From positions 372,001 through 436,000 of the forward strand of contig JBQKKG010000001.1 of the NCBI GenBank assembly GCA_052116865.1: a stretch of DNA of 64,000 nt, in the 5' to 3' direction. This DNA is from CAUPWF01 sp963515125 (GTDB lineage: Bacteria > Bacillota > Clostridia > Lachnospirales > Lachnospiraceae). Below are positions 51,623 through 60,692 of the stretch, one piece after another; within the stretch, counting starts at the first letter, position 1, and each line of letters starts with the position of its first letter. A program made the translations under genes and the position numbers. Below the pieces are notes generated by a model. The model was given only the letters and a program-made list of their open reading frames with translations, searched no databases and was not told the origin of the DNA.

Positions 51623-53026
51623 ATGTATGATGTAGCAATTGTAGGCGCTGGTCCAGCAGGTATTTTTACAGCATTAGAGCTAATACGCAAAGGTGCTAAA
51701 AAAAGAATATTGATTGTGGAAAAGGGAAGTGCAATAGAAAATAGAAAATGTCCAAAAACAACTACGAAGAAATGTGTAAATTGTAATCCATGTAATATCA
51801 CAACAGGTTTTTCAGGTGCAGGAGCCTTCTCAGATGGGAAATTATCTTTAAGCTATGAAGTGGGTGGTGAATTACCGGATTTGATTGGACCGGAATTTGC
51901 ACAAGAATTGATTCACTATACAGATAAAATATACTTAGATTTTGGAGCAGACACGCATATAGAAGGGATTGAACAAGGAGAAAAAGTTAAGGATATTAGG
52001 AAAAGAGCGATACAAGCAGGGCTAAAATTAGTAGATTGCCCGATTCGACATCTGGGTACAGAAAAGGCACAGGAAATATATCTTGCAATCGAACAATATC
52101 TGCTTGCACAAGGTGTAGAAATTAAATTTGGTTATCAGTGCGAGGATTTGATTCTAAAAGATGGAATATGCCTTGGAATTGCGATAAAAAAAGCAATAAA
52201 TGGGAAGGATAAAGAAGAAATATTTGCAAAACATACAATCATTGCCACTGGTAGAAGAGGTGCGGATTGGTTAGAAAAAATATGTGCAAAATATGATATT
52301 GCTCATAAACCAGGAACGGTTGATATTGGAGTCCGTGTAGAAGTAAGAAATGAGATTATGGATGATGTAAATAATGTATTATATGAATCCAAATTAATTG
52401 GGTATCCAAAACCTTTTAAAAACAAAGTACGTACTTTCTGTCAAAACCCGGGGGGATTTGTAAGCCAAGAAAATTATGATAACAATCTAGCCGTAGTGAA
52501 TGGTCATTCTTATAAAGATTTGAAGTCGAATAATACGAACTTGGCGATTCTTTGTTCCCATAATTTTACAGAGCCTTTTAATCAACCAATTGAATATGCA
52601 CAAAAAGTAGGAGAATTGACCAATATGTTAGGTGCGGGTCAGATTCTAGTACAGCGATATGGAGATATTTTAGATGGTAAAAGAACTTGGGAAAAGGAAT
52701 TAGCACAATCTAATGTAAAACCAACGTTAGTGGATGCTGTGGCAGGGGATATTACAGCAGCCATGCCTTATCGAGCAATGTTAAATATTATTAATTTTAT
52801 TCAAGCAGTAGATCATGTAGTTCCAGGATTTGCAAGTACTGAAACGCTATTATATTCACCAGAATTAAAATTCTACAGTAATAAAGTCAAAATGACCAAG
52901 AAATTAAATACCAATGTAGAAGGGTTACATTGTCTAGGGGACTCTAGTGGATGGACAAGAGGGCTGATGATGGCATCTGTAATGGGAATTTTGATGGGAA
53001 GAACGTTAATAGAGGAAGAGTGCTAA
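51623..53026 (+). CDS. FAD-dependent oxidoreductase, COG2509 type
   Basis: This 467-residue flavoprotein has an N-terminal Rossmann FAD loop (VAIVGAGPAGIFTALEL), a Cys-rich stretch (KCPKTTTKKCVNCNPCNI) and then FSGAGAFSDGKLSLS. Near the end is a second FAD-contact region, GDSSGWTRGLMMASVMG. It matches the uncharacterised FAD-dependent dehydrogenases of COG2509. The four Cys near residues 50-63 may bind metal or a cluster. The substrate is not known. It has its own promoter and a guanine-type riboswitch in its leader, which ties its expression to purine supply; a role in purine-related redox chemistry is only a guess. A perfect terminator follows. Confidence 0.85.
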   Translation: MYDVAIVGAGPAGIFTALELIRKGAKKRILIVEKGSAIENRKCPKTTTKKCVNCNPCNITTGFSGAGAFSDGKLSLSYEVGGELPDLIGPEFAQELIHYTDKIYLDFGADTHIEGIEQGEKVKDIRKRAIQAGLKLVDCPIRHLGTEKAQEIYLAIEQYLLAQGVEIKFGYQCEDLILKDGICLGIAIKKAINGKDKEEIFAKHTIIATGRRGADWLEKICAKYDIAHKPGTVDIGVRVEVRNEIMDDVNNVLYESKLIGYPKPFKNKVRTFCQNPGGFVSQENYDNNLAVVNGHSYKDLKSNNTNLAILCSHNFTEPFNQPIEYAQKVGELTNMLGAGQILVQRYGDILDGKRTWEKELAQSNVKPTLVDAVAGDITAAMPYRAMLNIINFIQAVDHVVPGFASTETLLYSPELKFYSNKVKMTKKLNTNVEGLHCLGDSSGWTRGLMMASVMGILMGRTLIEEEC

Positions 53027-53029
53027 TAT

Positions 53030-53072
53030 ATCAAAAAAGAAAGGGGAGATAACATCCCCTTTCTTTTTTGAT
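53030..53072. terminator. Bidirectional terminator, perfect 18-bp stem
   Basis: Two 18-base arms (53030-53047 and 53055-53072) are perfectly complementary, with an A6 tract and a T6 tract. It serves the FAD-protein gene on one side and directly abuts the stop of the ABC-F gene on the other. Confidence 0.92.
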
Positions 53073-54704
53073 TTAATTATCAGCTTCTATCATAGAGTAT
53101 GTTTGACGTTTTCTAGCCATTTCATCGCTTTCTAGATATTCATCATAAGTGGTAATCTTATCAATTAATTTTCCACCAGGAACAATCTCCATAATGCGAT
53201 TTGCCGTGGTTTGTACTATTTGATGATCTCTCGAAGAAAAGAGCAATACACCTGGAAACTTTATTAGTCCATTGTTGAGTGCAGTAATAGATTCCATATC
53301 CAGATGGTCAGTAGGCTCATCTAATAAAAGTACATTAGAACCTGATATCATCATTTTTGATAGTAAACAACGAACTTTTTCGCCACCAGATAGCACTTTT
53401 ACTTTTTTTACGCCATCTTCCCCAGCAAAAAGCATTCGGCCTAAGAAACCACGTACATAGGTTGCATCTTTGATTTCAGAATATTGTGTGAGCCAATCAA
53501 CGATAGTGTAATCGTTGTCGAATTCTTTTGTACTATCTTTTGGAAAATATGCCTGGGATGTTGTAACACCCCATTTAAAGGTTCCTTCATCCGGTTGCAT
53601 CTCACCAGTTAAAATTTTAAATAATATAGTCTTTGCAAACTCATTTCCGCCAACAAATGCTACTTTATCTTCTCGATTGAGTGTGAATTCAAGGTTATCA
53701 AGAATTTTTTCTCCATCAATTGTTTTTGTAAGTCCTTGAACAGTAAGTACTTCATTTCCAATATCACGACTAGGTCTAAAATCTATATAAGGATATTTAC
53801 GACTGGATGGTCGGATGTCATCCAATTCAATTTTTTCTAATGCTTTCTTTCTGGAAGTAGCTTGTTTGGACTTAGAAGCATTGGCACTGAATCGAGAAAT
53901 AAAATCTTGCAATTCCTTGATTTTTTCTTCTTTCTTTTTATTAGCCTCTTTCATTTGGCGTATAATCAATTGGCTAGATTCGTACCAAAAATCATAGTTT
54001 CCTGCATACAATTGAATTTTTCCATAATCAATATCCGCAATTTGTGTACAAACTTTATTTAAGAAGTAGCGGTCATGGGATACAACAATTACAGTATTTT
54101 CAAAATTAATCAAGAATTCTTCTAGCCATGCAATTGCATCTAAATCTAAATGGTTGGTAGGTTCATCTAGTAATAATATATCTGGATTTCCAAATAAGGC
54201 TTGTGCTAAAAGCACCTTGACTTTTTCTCCACCAGTTAAGTCTTTCATGTATTTATAGTGCAAATCTGTTTCAACACCAAGTCCATTGAGTAGTGTAGCA
54301 GCATCTGATTCGGATTCCCATCCGTTCATAGTAGCGAACTCACCTTCTAATTCACTTGCTTTCATTCCATCTTCATCTGTAAAATTTTCCTTTGCATAAA
54401 TGGCATCTTTTTCTTTCATAATTTCATAAAGACGTGCATTTCCCATAATTACAGTATCAAGGACAAGATATTCATCATATTTGAAATGGTCTTGCTGTAA
54501 GAAAGAAAGACGTTCTCCAGGTGTAATAGCAATGTCTCCATTTGTTGGTTCTAATTGGCCAGAAAGTATTTTTAAGAAGGTTGATTTTCCAGCACCATTT
54601 GCACCAATTAAGCCATAGCAATAACCAGGTGTAAATTTAATATTTACTTCTTCAAACAATGCTTTTTTCCCTAAGCGCAGGGTTACATTATTAGCACTAA
54701 TCAT
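53073..54704 (-). CDS. ABC-F family ATPase
   Basis: This 543-residue protein has two ABC ATPase domains on one chain and no membrane segment. The first domain has Walker A GANGAGKST (34-42), signature LTGGEKVKVLLAQALF and Walker B ILLLDEPTNHLDLD. A charged linker follows (about 240-300, with QMKEANKKKEEKIKELQDF). The second domain has signature LSGGEKVRCLLSKMM and Walker B VLLLDEPTDHLDME. Its Walker A reads GGNEFAKTILFK, without the usual G-x-GKT glycines. ABC-F proteins act on ribosomes, in translation regulation or antibiotic protection; which one is not clear, and the general layout is nearest to the YkpA/YbiT-type housekeeping group. It is transcribed alone. Confidence 0.92.
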   Translation of the reverse strand: MISANNVTLRLGKKALFEEVNIKFTPGYCYGLIGANGAGKSTFLKILSGQLEPTNGDIAITPGERLSFLQQDHFKYDEYLVLDTVIMGNARLYEIMKEKDAIYAKENFTDEDGMKASELEGEFATMNGWESESDAATLLNGLGVETDLHYKYMKDLTGGEKVKVLLAQALFGNPDILLLDEPTNHLDLDAIAWLEEFLINFENTVIVVSHDRYFLNKVCTQIADIDYGKIQLYAGNYDFWYESSQLIIRQMKEANKKKEEKIKELQDFISRFSANASKSKQATSRKKALEKIELDDIRPSSRKYPYIDFRPSRDIGNEVLTVQGLTKTIDGEKILDNLEFTLNREDKVAFVGGNEFAKTILFKILTGEMQPDEGTFKWGVTTSQAYFPKDSTKEFDNDYTIVDWLTQYSEIKDATYVRGFLGRMLFAGEDGVKKVKVLSGGEKVRCLLSKMMISGSNVLLLDEPTDHLDMESITALNNGLIKFPGVLLFSSRDHQIVQTTANRIMEIVPGGKLIDKITTYDEYLESDEMARKRQTYSMIEADN

Positions 54705-54879
54705 TTTTTATTCACCTATTTCCTTTTAAATTATATTCAATATTTAGTCATACTAAGTTATAATATCATGCAAGTGAAAAAATGGCAAGTAAATGAAAAA
54801 TTTGCAATGTTGTTAAAAATATGTTCTAGAAGAGAAAAAAAGTATATAATAGGAAGAAAGAAAGAGAGGGCGAGAAGAT

Positions 54880-55734
54880 ATGAAGGATGCCACATTAGTT
54901 CTAGAGGGTGGAGCGACAAGAGGAGTATTTACAGCAGGGGTATTGGATTATATTATGGAGAGAGACTTGTATCTGTCTCATGTTATTGGAGTATCAGCAG
55001 GAAGTTGCAATGGAATTGATTATGTATCAAAACAAATCGGTAGAACAAGGGATTGTATGATTCATAAAGAAAAAGAATATGAATATGTTACGTTTCGAAA
55101 GTTTTTGAGAAAGAAACAATTAATTGATATGGACATGATATTTGATAAGTTCCCGAATGAGATATTTCCATTCGATTTTAATACATATTTTGAATCAGAA
55201 ATAGAATGTGAAATTGTTGCAACAAACTGTGAAACAGGGAAAGCAGAGTACTTAACTGAACATAATAATAAAGAACGACTGATGAAAATATGCCGTGCTT
55301 CAAGTAGTATGCCATTATTATCACCAATTGTGAATATAGATGGCATTCCATATTTAGACGGTGGACTTGCTGATTCAATACCTATAGGTAGAGCGCTAAA
55401 TGCCCCAAATAAGAAAATAGTGTTGGTGCTTACCAGGAATCCAGGATATCGGAAGAAGGTGATTTCAAGAGGAACAGCAAATGTATATAGACGTGCATAT
55501 AGAAAGTATCCGAAACTTATTAATGCTATTTTACGAAGAGCATATCATTATAATAAAAATATGGAACTTATAGAAAAGTTAGAAGAGGAAGATAAGATTT
55601 ATGTAATCAGACCGCTGATTAAAACCGTTAATAGATTGGAAAAGAACTATGAGGTATTAATGAATTTCTATCAACACGGGTACCATCAAATGCAAAAACA
55701 ATATGATGGATTACTAAAATATCTTGACGAATAG
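54880..55734 (+). CDS. Patatin-like phospholipase
   Basis: This 284-residue cytoplasmic acyl hydrolase of the patatin family has an oxyanion loop LEGGATRGVFTAG (8-20), nucleophile S39 in GVSAGSCNG and D160 in YLDGGLADS, completing the Ser-Asp dyad. The C-terminal 90 residues are helical and basic, as in the bacterial YjjU-type group. It would cleave fatty acids from phospholipids or acyl esters. Start ATG after GAGAGGGCGAGAAG. A TATAAT at 54845-54850 could be its -10, with a weak -35. Its stop codon lies in a perfect hairpin shared with the convergent GntR gene. Confidence 0.9.
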   Translation: MKDATLVLEGGATRGVFTAGVLDYIMERDLYLSHVIGVSAGSCNGIDYVSKQIGRTRDCMIHKEKEYEYVTFRKFLRKKQLIDMDMIFDKFPNEIFPFDFNTYFESEIECEIVATNCETGKAEYLTEHNNKERLMKICRASSSMPLLSPIVNIDGIPYLDGGLADSIPIGRALNAPNKKIVLVLTRNPGYRKKVISRGTANVYRRAYRKYPKLINAILRRAYHYNKNMELIEKLEEEDKIYVIRPLIKTVNRLEKNYEVLMNFYQHGYHQMQKQYDGLLKYLDE

Positions 55735-55763
55735 AGGGAGGCGAGAGCCTCCCTCTATTCGTC
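55726..55763. terminator. Perfect 17-bp hairpin between convergent genes
   Basis: Two 17-base arms (55726-55742 and 55747-55763) with a GAGA loop contain both stop codons, and both converging proteins end in Asp-Glu-stop as a result. It repeats the architecture seen at 27421-27470 with a different sequence. Confidence 0.75.
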
Positions 55764-56420
55764 ATTTAATATTCCTGCTAAGTCCTTCATATTGATACAT
55801 TTTGGAGTGTCCATATGCACCATTGTAATCTCGTAAATATCTTTTACATTTCCTTGCTTCATGGCATCTAATATAGCAACATGCTCCTGGTAAGTATGTT
55901 CCATTCTATGCTCATGTGATAATGATAAGATTGCGAGACTTTGTATTTTATACATATATGATTGAAAAATATTTGTAAATATACGGTTATCAACGTAGTC
56001 TATGATACGAATGTGAAATTCAAAATCATAATCTGAAAAAGTTCTGATTGAATGGGAAGTATCCATGATCTCTTTTAAGTGAGCAACTAAGGAATCTAAT
56101 ACATCAAATAATTCTTGTGCTTTTTGAGTTTGATATTCTTTTGTTATCTGCAGCGTGCAATAGGATTCCAAAGCTGAACGCACTTGAAATGTTTCTTCTA
56201 CATCTTTCAGCGTCAATTGGTGCAATTGGAATCCCTTGCTTGGAATGATATCTATAAATCCTTCTTGAACTAATCGATGAATTGCATCCCGCAGAGGCGT
56301 TCTAGATATGCCAATTTCTTTTGCTAATTTGGTTTCGGAATAGATTTCATGGTAAGTCAATTTATTTTGGATTATCATATTTTTTATATGATTATATGCT
56401 TGTTCTTGTAATGTGACCAT
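55755..56420 (-). CDS. GntR-family transcriptional regulator (FadR/FCD type)
   Basis: This is a 221-residue regulator. Residues 4-70 form the GntR winged helix (LQEQAYNHIKNMIIQNKL, then ETKLAKEIGISRTPLRDAIHRL). From about 80 to 215 is an all-helical FCD ligand-binding domain, which in this family senses carboxylic acids through a metal ion. It is divergent from the acid-sugar operon and probably represses it. The ATG at 56420 has AAAGGAGT six bases before it; the open frame reaches 10 codons further. A GTATAC-centred palindrome at 56641 fits a FadR-type operator. Confidence 0.92.
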   Translation of the reverse strand: MVTLQEQAYNHIKNMIIQNKLTYHEIYSETKLAKEIGISRTPLRDAIHRLVQEGFIDIIPSKGFQLHQLTLKDVEETFQVRSALESYCTLQITKEYQTQKAQELFDVLDSLVAHLKEIMDTSHSIRTFSDYDFEFHIRIIDYVDNRIFTNIFQSYMYKIQSLAILSLSHEHRMEHTYQEHVAILDAMKQGNVKDIYEITMVHMDTPKCINMKDLAGILNDE

Positions 56421-56756
56421 AATAACTCCTTTATAGGTTTTGTAAAACAATTAACAATCTTATCCGATTGCCGCAAGGTAATCATACAATAGGCAGGGAA
56501 ACGGGTCAATGAAAATACGATAAATAAGGTAGAATCAGCAAAATAGACAGTGTGAAATATTAGACAAAACAGTTTGTTGAAAACAACTAAAAATAATAGA
56601 AATAATTTAGCAAAATAGTAGAATATATAAAAAACAATTGACCGGTATACCGGTATGTAGTACGGTGTATATAAAGTAATAACAAAAATTACTAAAAAAG
56701 AAGAAATAAGAACAATATAACTAGTAAATAATATTGCAATAAAGGAGAAAAATAAG
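56421..56756. other. Divergent regulatory region of the acid-sugar operon
   Basis: This 336-base A/T-rich gap separates the GntR gene and the dehydrogenase gene and holds no gene. It contains the palindrome at 56641-56654, a TTGACC (56638-56643) overlapping that palindrome as a possible -35, and a TATATAAAG tract (56669-56677). A small dyad AGTAAT/ATTACT is nearby. The -10 box is not certain. AAAGGAGA at 56741 is the ribosome site of the dehydrogenase gene. Confidence 0.5.
56641..56654. promoter_or_regulatory. Probable GntR/FCD operator (14-base perfect palindrome)
   Basis: ACCGGTATACCGGT is a perfect palindrome with the GTATAC core usual for FadR-subfamily operators (TxGTxxxACxA). It sits at a likely -35 box before the first operon gene, so binding would block transcription. 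Confidence 0.6.
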
Positions 56757-57650
56757 ATGAGCAAGGTTGGATTTATCGGATTAGGAATTATGGGGAAACC
56801 GATGGCAAAATTATTAGTAAAAAACAATGTAGATTTAGTGGTATATGATTTGAATGAAAATGCTGTAGAAGAGTTAATAGCGGATGGTGCTCAAAAGGCA
56901 ACTCTTACTGAAATGGGAAAGGTTTGTGATGTGATATTCACAATTTTACCAAACGGTACTATTGTACAGGATGTACTTTTTGGAGGTGATGGTATAGCTG
57001 AAACCTTGAAAAAGGGAAGTATTGTCTGTGATATGAGTTCTGTGACACCAGTAGAATCAAAGGCATGCTATCAGAAATTAAAGAAGATTGGAGTTGGTTT
57101 TGTAGACGCACCTGTAAGTGGTGGTGAACCAGGAGCAATTCAAGGTACGTTAGCATTTATGGCAGGGGGCGAACAAAAGGATTTTGACGCATTACTTCCA
57201 TACTATCAGATTATGGGTTCATCAGCCCTTTTGATAGGAGAGTCTGGAAGCGGAAGTGTTACAAAATTAGCAAATCAAATTATTGTTAATAATACAATTG
57301 CAATTGTATCTGAAGCTTTTGTATTAGCAGTAAAAGCTGGTGCAGATCCATTAAAAGTATATCAAGCAATCCGCGGTGGGTTGGCTGGAAGTGCTGTATT
57401 AGATGCAAAAATCCCAATGATTGTAGAACGAAACTTTACTCCTGGTGGTAAAATTTCTATTAACCATAAGGATATTAAAAATGTCATTAATACAGCACAC
57501 GATATTGATGTTCCGGTTCCATTTTCTGCACAATTGTTTGAAATACTTCAGGCATTAAAGGTAAGTGGACATATGAATGACGATCATGGTGGCATTGTAC
57601 AGTATTTTGAGCACTTAGCAGATGTAGTAGTAGAAAAGACAAATAAATAA
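56757..57650 (+). CDS. NAD(P)-dependent beta-hydroxyacid dehydrogenase (GarR/LtnD-like)
   Basis: This 297-residue enzyme is of the 3-hydroxyisobutyrate/tartronate-semialdehyde reductase family. It has the dinucleotide loop VGFIGLGIMGKPMAKLL, the substrate motif VDAPVSGGEPGAIQGTL and the catalytic Lys in VTKLANQIIVNN. In acid-sugar clusters such enzymes act either as tartronate-semialdehyde reductase (GarR) or as L-threonate 2-dehydrogenase (LtnD). The neighbouring DUF1537 kinases and PdxA2-type protein favour a threonate-type substrate, but the choice is inference. It leads the operon and is 14 bases from the first kinase. Confidence 0.9.
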   Translation: MSKVGFIGLGIMGKPMAKLLVKNNVDLVVYDLNENAVEELIADGAQKATLTEMGKVCDVIFTILPNGTIVQDVLFGGDGIAETLKKGSIVCDMSSVTPVESKACYQKLKKIGVGFVDAPVSGGEPGAIQGTLAFMAGGEQKDFDALLPYYQIMGSSALLIGESGSGSVTKLANQIIVNNTIAIVSEAFVLAVKAGADPLKVYQAIRGGLAGSAVLDAKIPMIVERNFTPGGKISINHKDIKNVINTAHDIDVPVPFSAQLFEILQALKVSGHMNDDHGGIVQYFEHLADVVVEKTNK

Positions 57651-57664
57651 GGAAAGGAGAAAAC

Positions 57665-59092
57665 ATGAAGATTCAGACAGATATTTTGACAACCTATAAA
57701 ACAATAGATGAAACATATATAGACATACTATTGCAAGAAGAGATTAATAAAAGTAAGAAAAAAATAGTTGTGTTAGATGATGACCCTACGGGAGTACAAA
57801 CGGTACATGATGTGTCCGTGTATACTAATTGGAGTAAATCGAATATTCGTGCGGGATTTCAAGAAGAGAATCCATTATTTTATATATTGACAAATTCTAG
57901 AGGATTTACAGCAAATCATACTACAAATGTACATCAGGAAATAGCGAAAACGATTGATGAAGTATCAAAAGAAATGAATCAAGACTATATCGTTATTAGT
58001 AGAAGTGATTCCACATTACGTGGACATTATCCATTAGAAACAGAAGTTTTAAAGAACGTAATAGAAACATGTACGGATGTCCATGTGGATGGTGAAATTT
58101 TATGTCCATTTTTTAAAGAAGGTGGGAGATTTACCTTAAATAACGTCCATTATGTAAAGTATGGTGAAGAATTAATACCAGCCGGAGATACGGAATTTGC
58201 ACGTGATAAAACATTTGGTTATCAATCCTCTAATATGGGTGAGTATATAGAAGAAAAGACAAGGGGAGAGTATAAGGCAGAGGATGTAATCTGTATTTCT
58301 TTGGAGCAAATTAGAGAAATAGATATTGAGGGAATTACAGAACAATTGATGCAAGTAAAGAATTTTAATAAAATTGTTATAAATGCAATTGATTACGTGG
58401 ATATTAAAGTAGTTTGTATTGCTATATATCGCGCAATGTCAAAAGGGAAGACATTTATATTCCGTACTGCAGCAGCCTTAGTCAAGGTGATTGGTGGTAT
58501 CACAGATCAGCCATTATTAACAAGAAATCAAATGATTGTGAACGAAACATCAAATGGTGGAATTATAATTGTTGGATCGCATACAGAAAAAACAACGAGT
58601 CAAGTAGAAGCGCTAAGGGAACTTAAAGAACTAGAATTCATAGAATTTAATTCTGATTTAGTATTAGATGAGGCTGCATTTAAACAAGAAGTTCAAAAGG
58701 TAATTGCGCAAGAGGAAGTATTGATTGCACAAGGAAAAACAGTAGTAGTTTATACGAAAAGGAAGTTGTTGACGGTTAAAAATGATACAAAAGAAGAGGC
58801 ATTACTACGTTCTGTACGTATATCAGATGCTGTACAATCGTTAGTTGGAAAATTAAGAGTAACACCTAGCTTTGTAATTGCAAAAGGAGGAATCACCTCT
58901 AGTGACATTGGAACCAAAGCACTTGCAGTTCAGAAGGCAAAAGTATTAGGACAAATTAAACCTGGTATACCAGTCTGGCAAACAGGTCAAGAAAGTAAAT
59001 ATCCAAATACGCCATATGTTATTTTCCCGGGAAATGTAGGAGAAAACTCCACATTAAAAGAAGCGGTGGATATCCTTCTACAAGAAGTATAA
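57665..59092 (+). CDS. Four-carbon acid sugar kinase family protein, copy 1 (DUF1537)
   Basis: This 475-residue kinase is of the DUF1537 family, which phosphorylates four-carbon acid sugars such as D-threonate, D-erythronate or 3-oxo-tetronate at C4. The N-terminal acid-sugar-binding domain has IVVLDDDPTGVQTVHDV and ISRSDSTLRGHYPLE; the C-terminal nucleotide-binding domain has FVIAKGGITSSDIGTKAL and a Gly-rich VIFPGNVG end. It diverges from the second kinase at 59371 in motif detail (DDDPTG versus ADDLTG), suggesting different substrates. The operon context matches the threonate/erythronate pathways described by Zhang and colleagues (2016). The gene order is dehydrogenase, kinase, then a hairpin. 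Confidence 0.88.
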   Translation: MKIQTDILTTYKTIDETYIDILLQEEINKSKKKIVVLDDDPTGVQTVHDVSVYTNWSKSNIRAGFQEENPLFYILTNSRGFTANHTTNVHQEIAKTIDEVSKEMNQDYIVISRSDSTLRGHYPLETEVLKNVIETCTDVHVDGEILCPFFKEGGRFTLNNVHYVKYGEELIPAGDTEFARDKTFGYQSSNMGEYIEEKTRGEYKAEDVICISLEQIREIDIEGITEQLMQVKNFNKIVINAIDYVDIKVVCIAIYRAMSKGKTFIFRTAAALVKVIGGITDQPLLTRNQMIVNETSNGGIIIVGSHTEKTTSQVEALRELKELEFIEFNSDLVLDEAAFKQEVQKVIAQEEVLIAQGKTVVVYTKRKLLTVKNDTKEEALLRSVRISDAVQSLVGKLRVTPSFVIAKGGITSSDIGTKALAVQKAKVLGQIKPGIPVWQTGQESKYPNTPYVIFPGNVGENSTLKEAVDILLQEV

Positions 59093-59128
59093 AAATATGC
59101 ATATTTCCCATTTTTTCATTTATGAAAT

Positions 59129-59157
59129 AGTGTACTATGAATTGCTCGTAGTGCACT
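59129..59157 (+). terminator. Hairpin after the first kinase gene
   Basis: A 12-bp stem (59129-59140 with 59146-59157, two G-U pairs) with a 5-base loop separates the first kinase from the second transcription unit. The T-tract is poor, so termination may be partial. The rest of the 278-base gap is A-rich with a small AACTT/AAGTT dyad near 59199-59215. Confidence 0.5.
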
Positions 59158-59294
59158 ACTCTTATATTCGGAGGTATGTCAATTTAATAACAATGTCAAC
59201 TTGTTAAGAAGTTACAAAAAACAACTTCAAAACAAACAAATAAGAACAAAAAATTATACAAAACAACAGTTTAAAACAGATTTGACAGAAGATA

Positions 59295-59323
59295 TTGACA
59301 TATTCAAACAAAGAAAATAAAAT
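59295..59323 (+). promoter_or_regulatory. Promoter of the second acid-sugar unit
   Basis: A perfect TTGACA (59295-59300), a 17-base spacer and TAAAAT (59318-59323). A second TTGACA lies at 59282. It should drive kinase 2, pdxA2-type, GntP and DeoR genes. Confidence 0.7.
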
Positions 59324-59370
59324 AAAAGAACATAAACGAACATAGAAGAAAAGTGAAAGGTGGGATTAAT

Positions 59371-60675
59371 GTGCCACAATGTATCGTTGTAGCCGATGAT
59401 TTAACAGGTGCTAATGCAACAGGTGTTCTACTCAAAAAAATGAATTATGACACATATACAGTAATGAATATGGAGCGAATTGAGTTAAAAGCATTAAAAG
59501 AATGCGATTGTATCATGTATCCAACAGACAGTCGGAGTGTTGAGCCAGAAGTTGCATACAATCGGGTGCATAATGTTTCTAAATTATTGAAGTCAGAGGA
59601 AATAAAAGTATATGCAAAGCGAATAGATAGTACACTTCGTGGAAATTTAGGTAGTGAGACAGATGCGATTCTTGATACGCTTGGAGAAGATTATATTGCA
59701 ATAGTAGCCCCATGTTTTCCAGAGTCAGGAAGAATTGTGATTGGGGGTTATATGTTAGTTAATGGATTGCCTCTTCATAAAACAGAGGTGGCTTTAGATC
59801 CTAAAACGCCGGTGGATACTTCTCAAGTGGAGTCTGTTTTTCGAAAGCAAAGCAAATATAAAATTGCATCAATCTTTATGAAAGATTTGATGAGGGGCAA
59901 ACATCATCTAGCTGATCAAATAAAGAATTTAGCAAAAGAAGGTAATCGTCTCATTGTAATTGATTGTGTAACGCAAGAGGATTTGGATTTAATTGCAGAT
60001 GCAGTAGTAACAAGTAATGTAAAGTTTGTTTCAGTAGATCCAGGCGTTTTTACAGCCACTATTGCACGAAAATTAATTGCTCCAAAAGAAAACCAATCTT
60101 CGAACCGCATTCTAGCAGTGGTAGGAAGCGTGAATCCAGTTACTAAAAGTCAGATGGAGGAATTATGGCTTTCACAAAAAACGCATAATGTATTTGTTAC
60201 AACAAGAGAATTGTTAGAAAGTCCAATGAGAAGAGCAAATGAAATCAACCGCGTCGTAGCGGAAATACTAGAGCATTGTACTAGATATTATGTAAACACG
60301 GTTACTGGGGATGGATTATTTCCAGAAAACCGACTTGATTTTTCGTATTATAGCCAAAGAGATGGGTGTTCAACTGAGGAAATTAGTAATCAGATCACGG
60401 AGTCATTTGCAGAGATAACATATAGAATATGTAAGGCAAGAGAAGATGTGAAAGGCCTATATACAAGCGGTGGAGATATAACAGTTGCTGTCTGCAAGAA
60501 GTTTAATACAGCAGGACTGAGTTTATTGGATGAGGTTCTTCCATTGGCTGCTTATGGCAGGTTTGTCAAAGGAGAGTTCGATGGATTGCATATTATTACA
60601 AAAGGTGGAATGGCAGGACAGAGCAACGCAATCAATAAGTGTATTACTTATTTGAAAGAAAAATTATATATCTAA
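59371..60675 (+). CDS. Four-carbon acid sugar kinase family protein, copy 2 (DtnK/OtnK-like)
   Basis: This is a second DUF1537 kinase of about 434 residues. The N-terminal domain begins CIVVADDLTGANATGVLL and has AKRIDSTLRGNLGSETDA; the C-terminal nucleotide domain has VVGSVNPVTKSQ, then GDGLFPEN and GLYTSGGDITVAV. It is followed at once by a PdxA2-type gene, the pairing reported for D-threonate (DtnK) and D-erythronate (DenK) catabolism, where the kinase makes the 4-phosphate. The start is GTG 59371 after AAGGTGGG; a GTG at 59353 is the upstream alternative. The 18-base gap to the next gene supports an operon. Confidence 0.88.
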   Translation: MPQCIVVADDLTGANATGVLLKKMNYDTYTVMNMERIELKALKECDCIMYPTDSRSVEPEVAYNRVHNVSKLLKSEEIKVYAKRIDSTLRGNLGSETDAILDTLGEDYIAIVAPCFPESGRIVIGGYMLVNGLPLHKTEVALDPKTPVDTSQVESVFRKQSKYKIASIFMKDLMRGKHHLADQIKNLAKEGNRLIVIDCVTQEDLDLIADAVVTSNVKFVSVDPGVFTATIARKLIAPKENQSSNRILAVVGSVNPVTKSQMEELWLSQKTHNVFVTTRELLESPMRRANEINRVVAEILEHCTRYYVNTVTGDGLFPENRLDFSYYSQRDGCSTEEISNQITESFAEITYRICKAREDVKGLYTSGGDITVAVCKKFNTAGLSLLDEVLPLAAYGRFVKGEFDGLHIITKGGMAGQSNAINKCITYLKEKLYI

Positions 60676-60692
60676 GAAAAGAGGAAAGCATT

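Noticed and set aside
60639..60692. pdxA-type gene starting inside the kinase gene
   Set aside because: The extra 18 residues are an alternate reading of the kinase end; the ATG at 60693 has a ribosome site and matches the family start.
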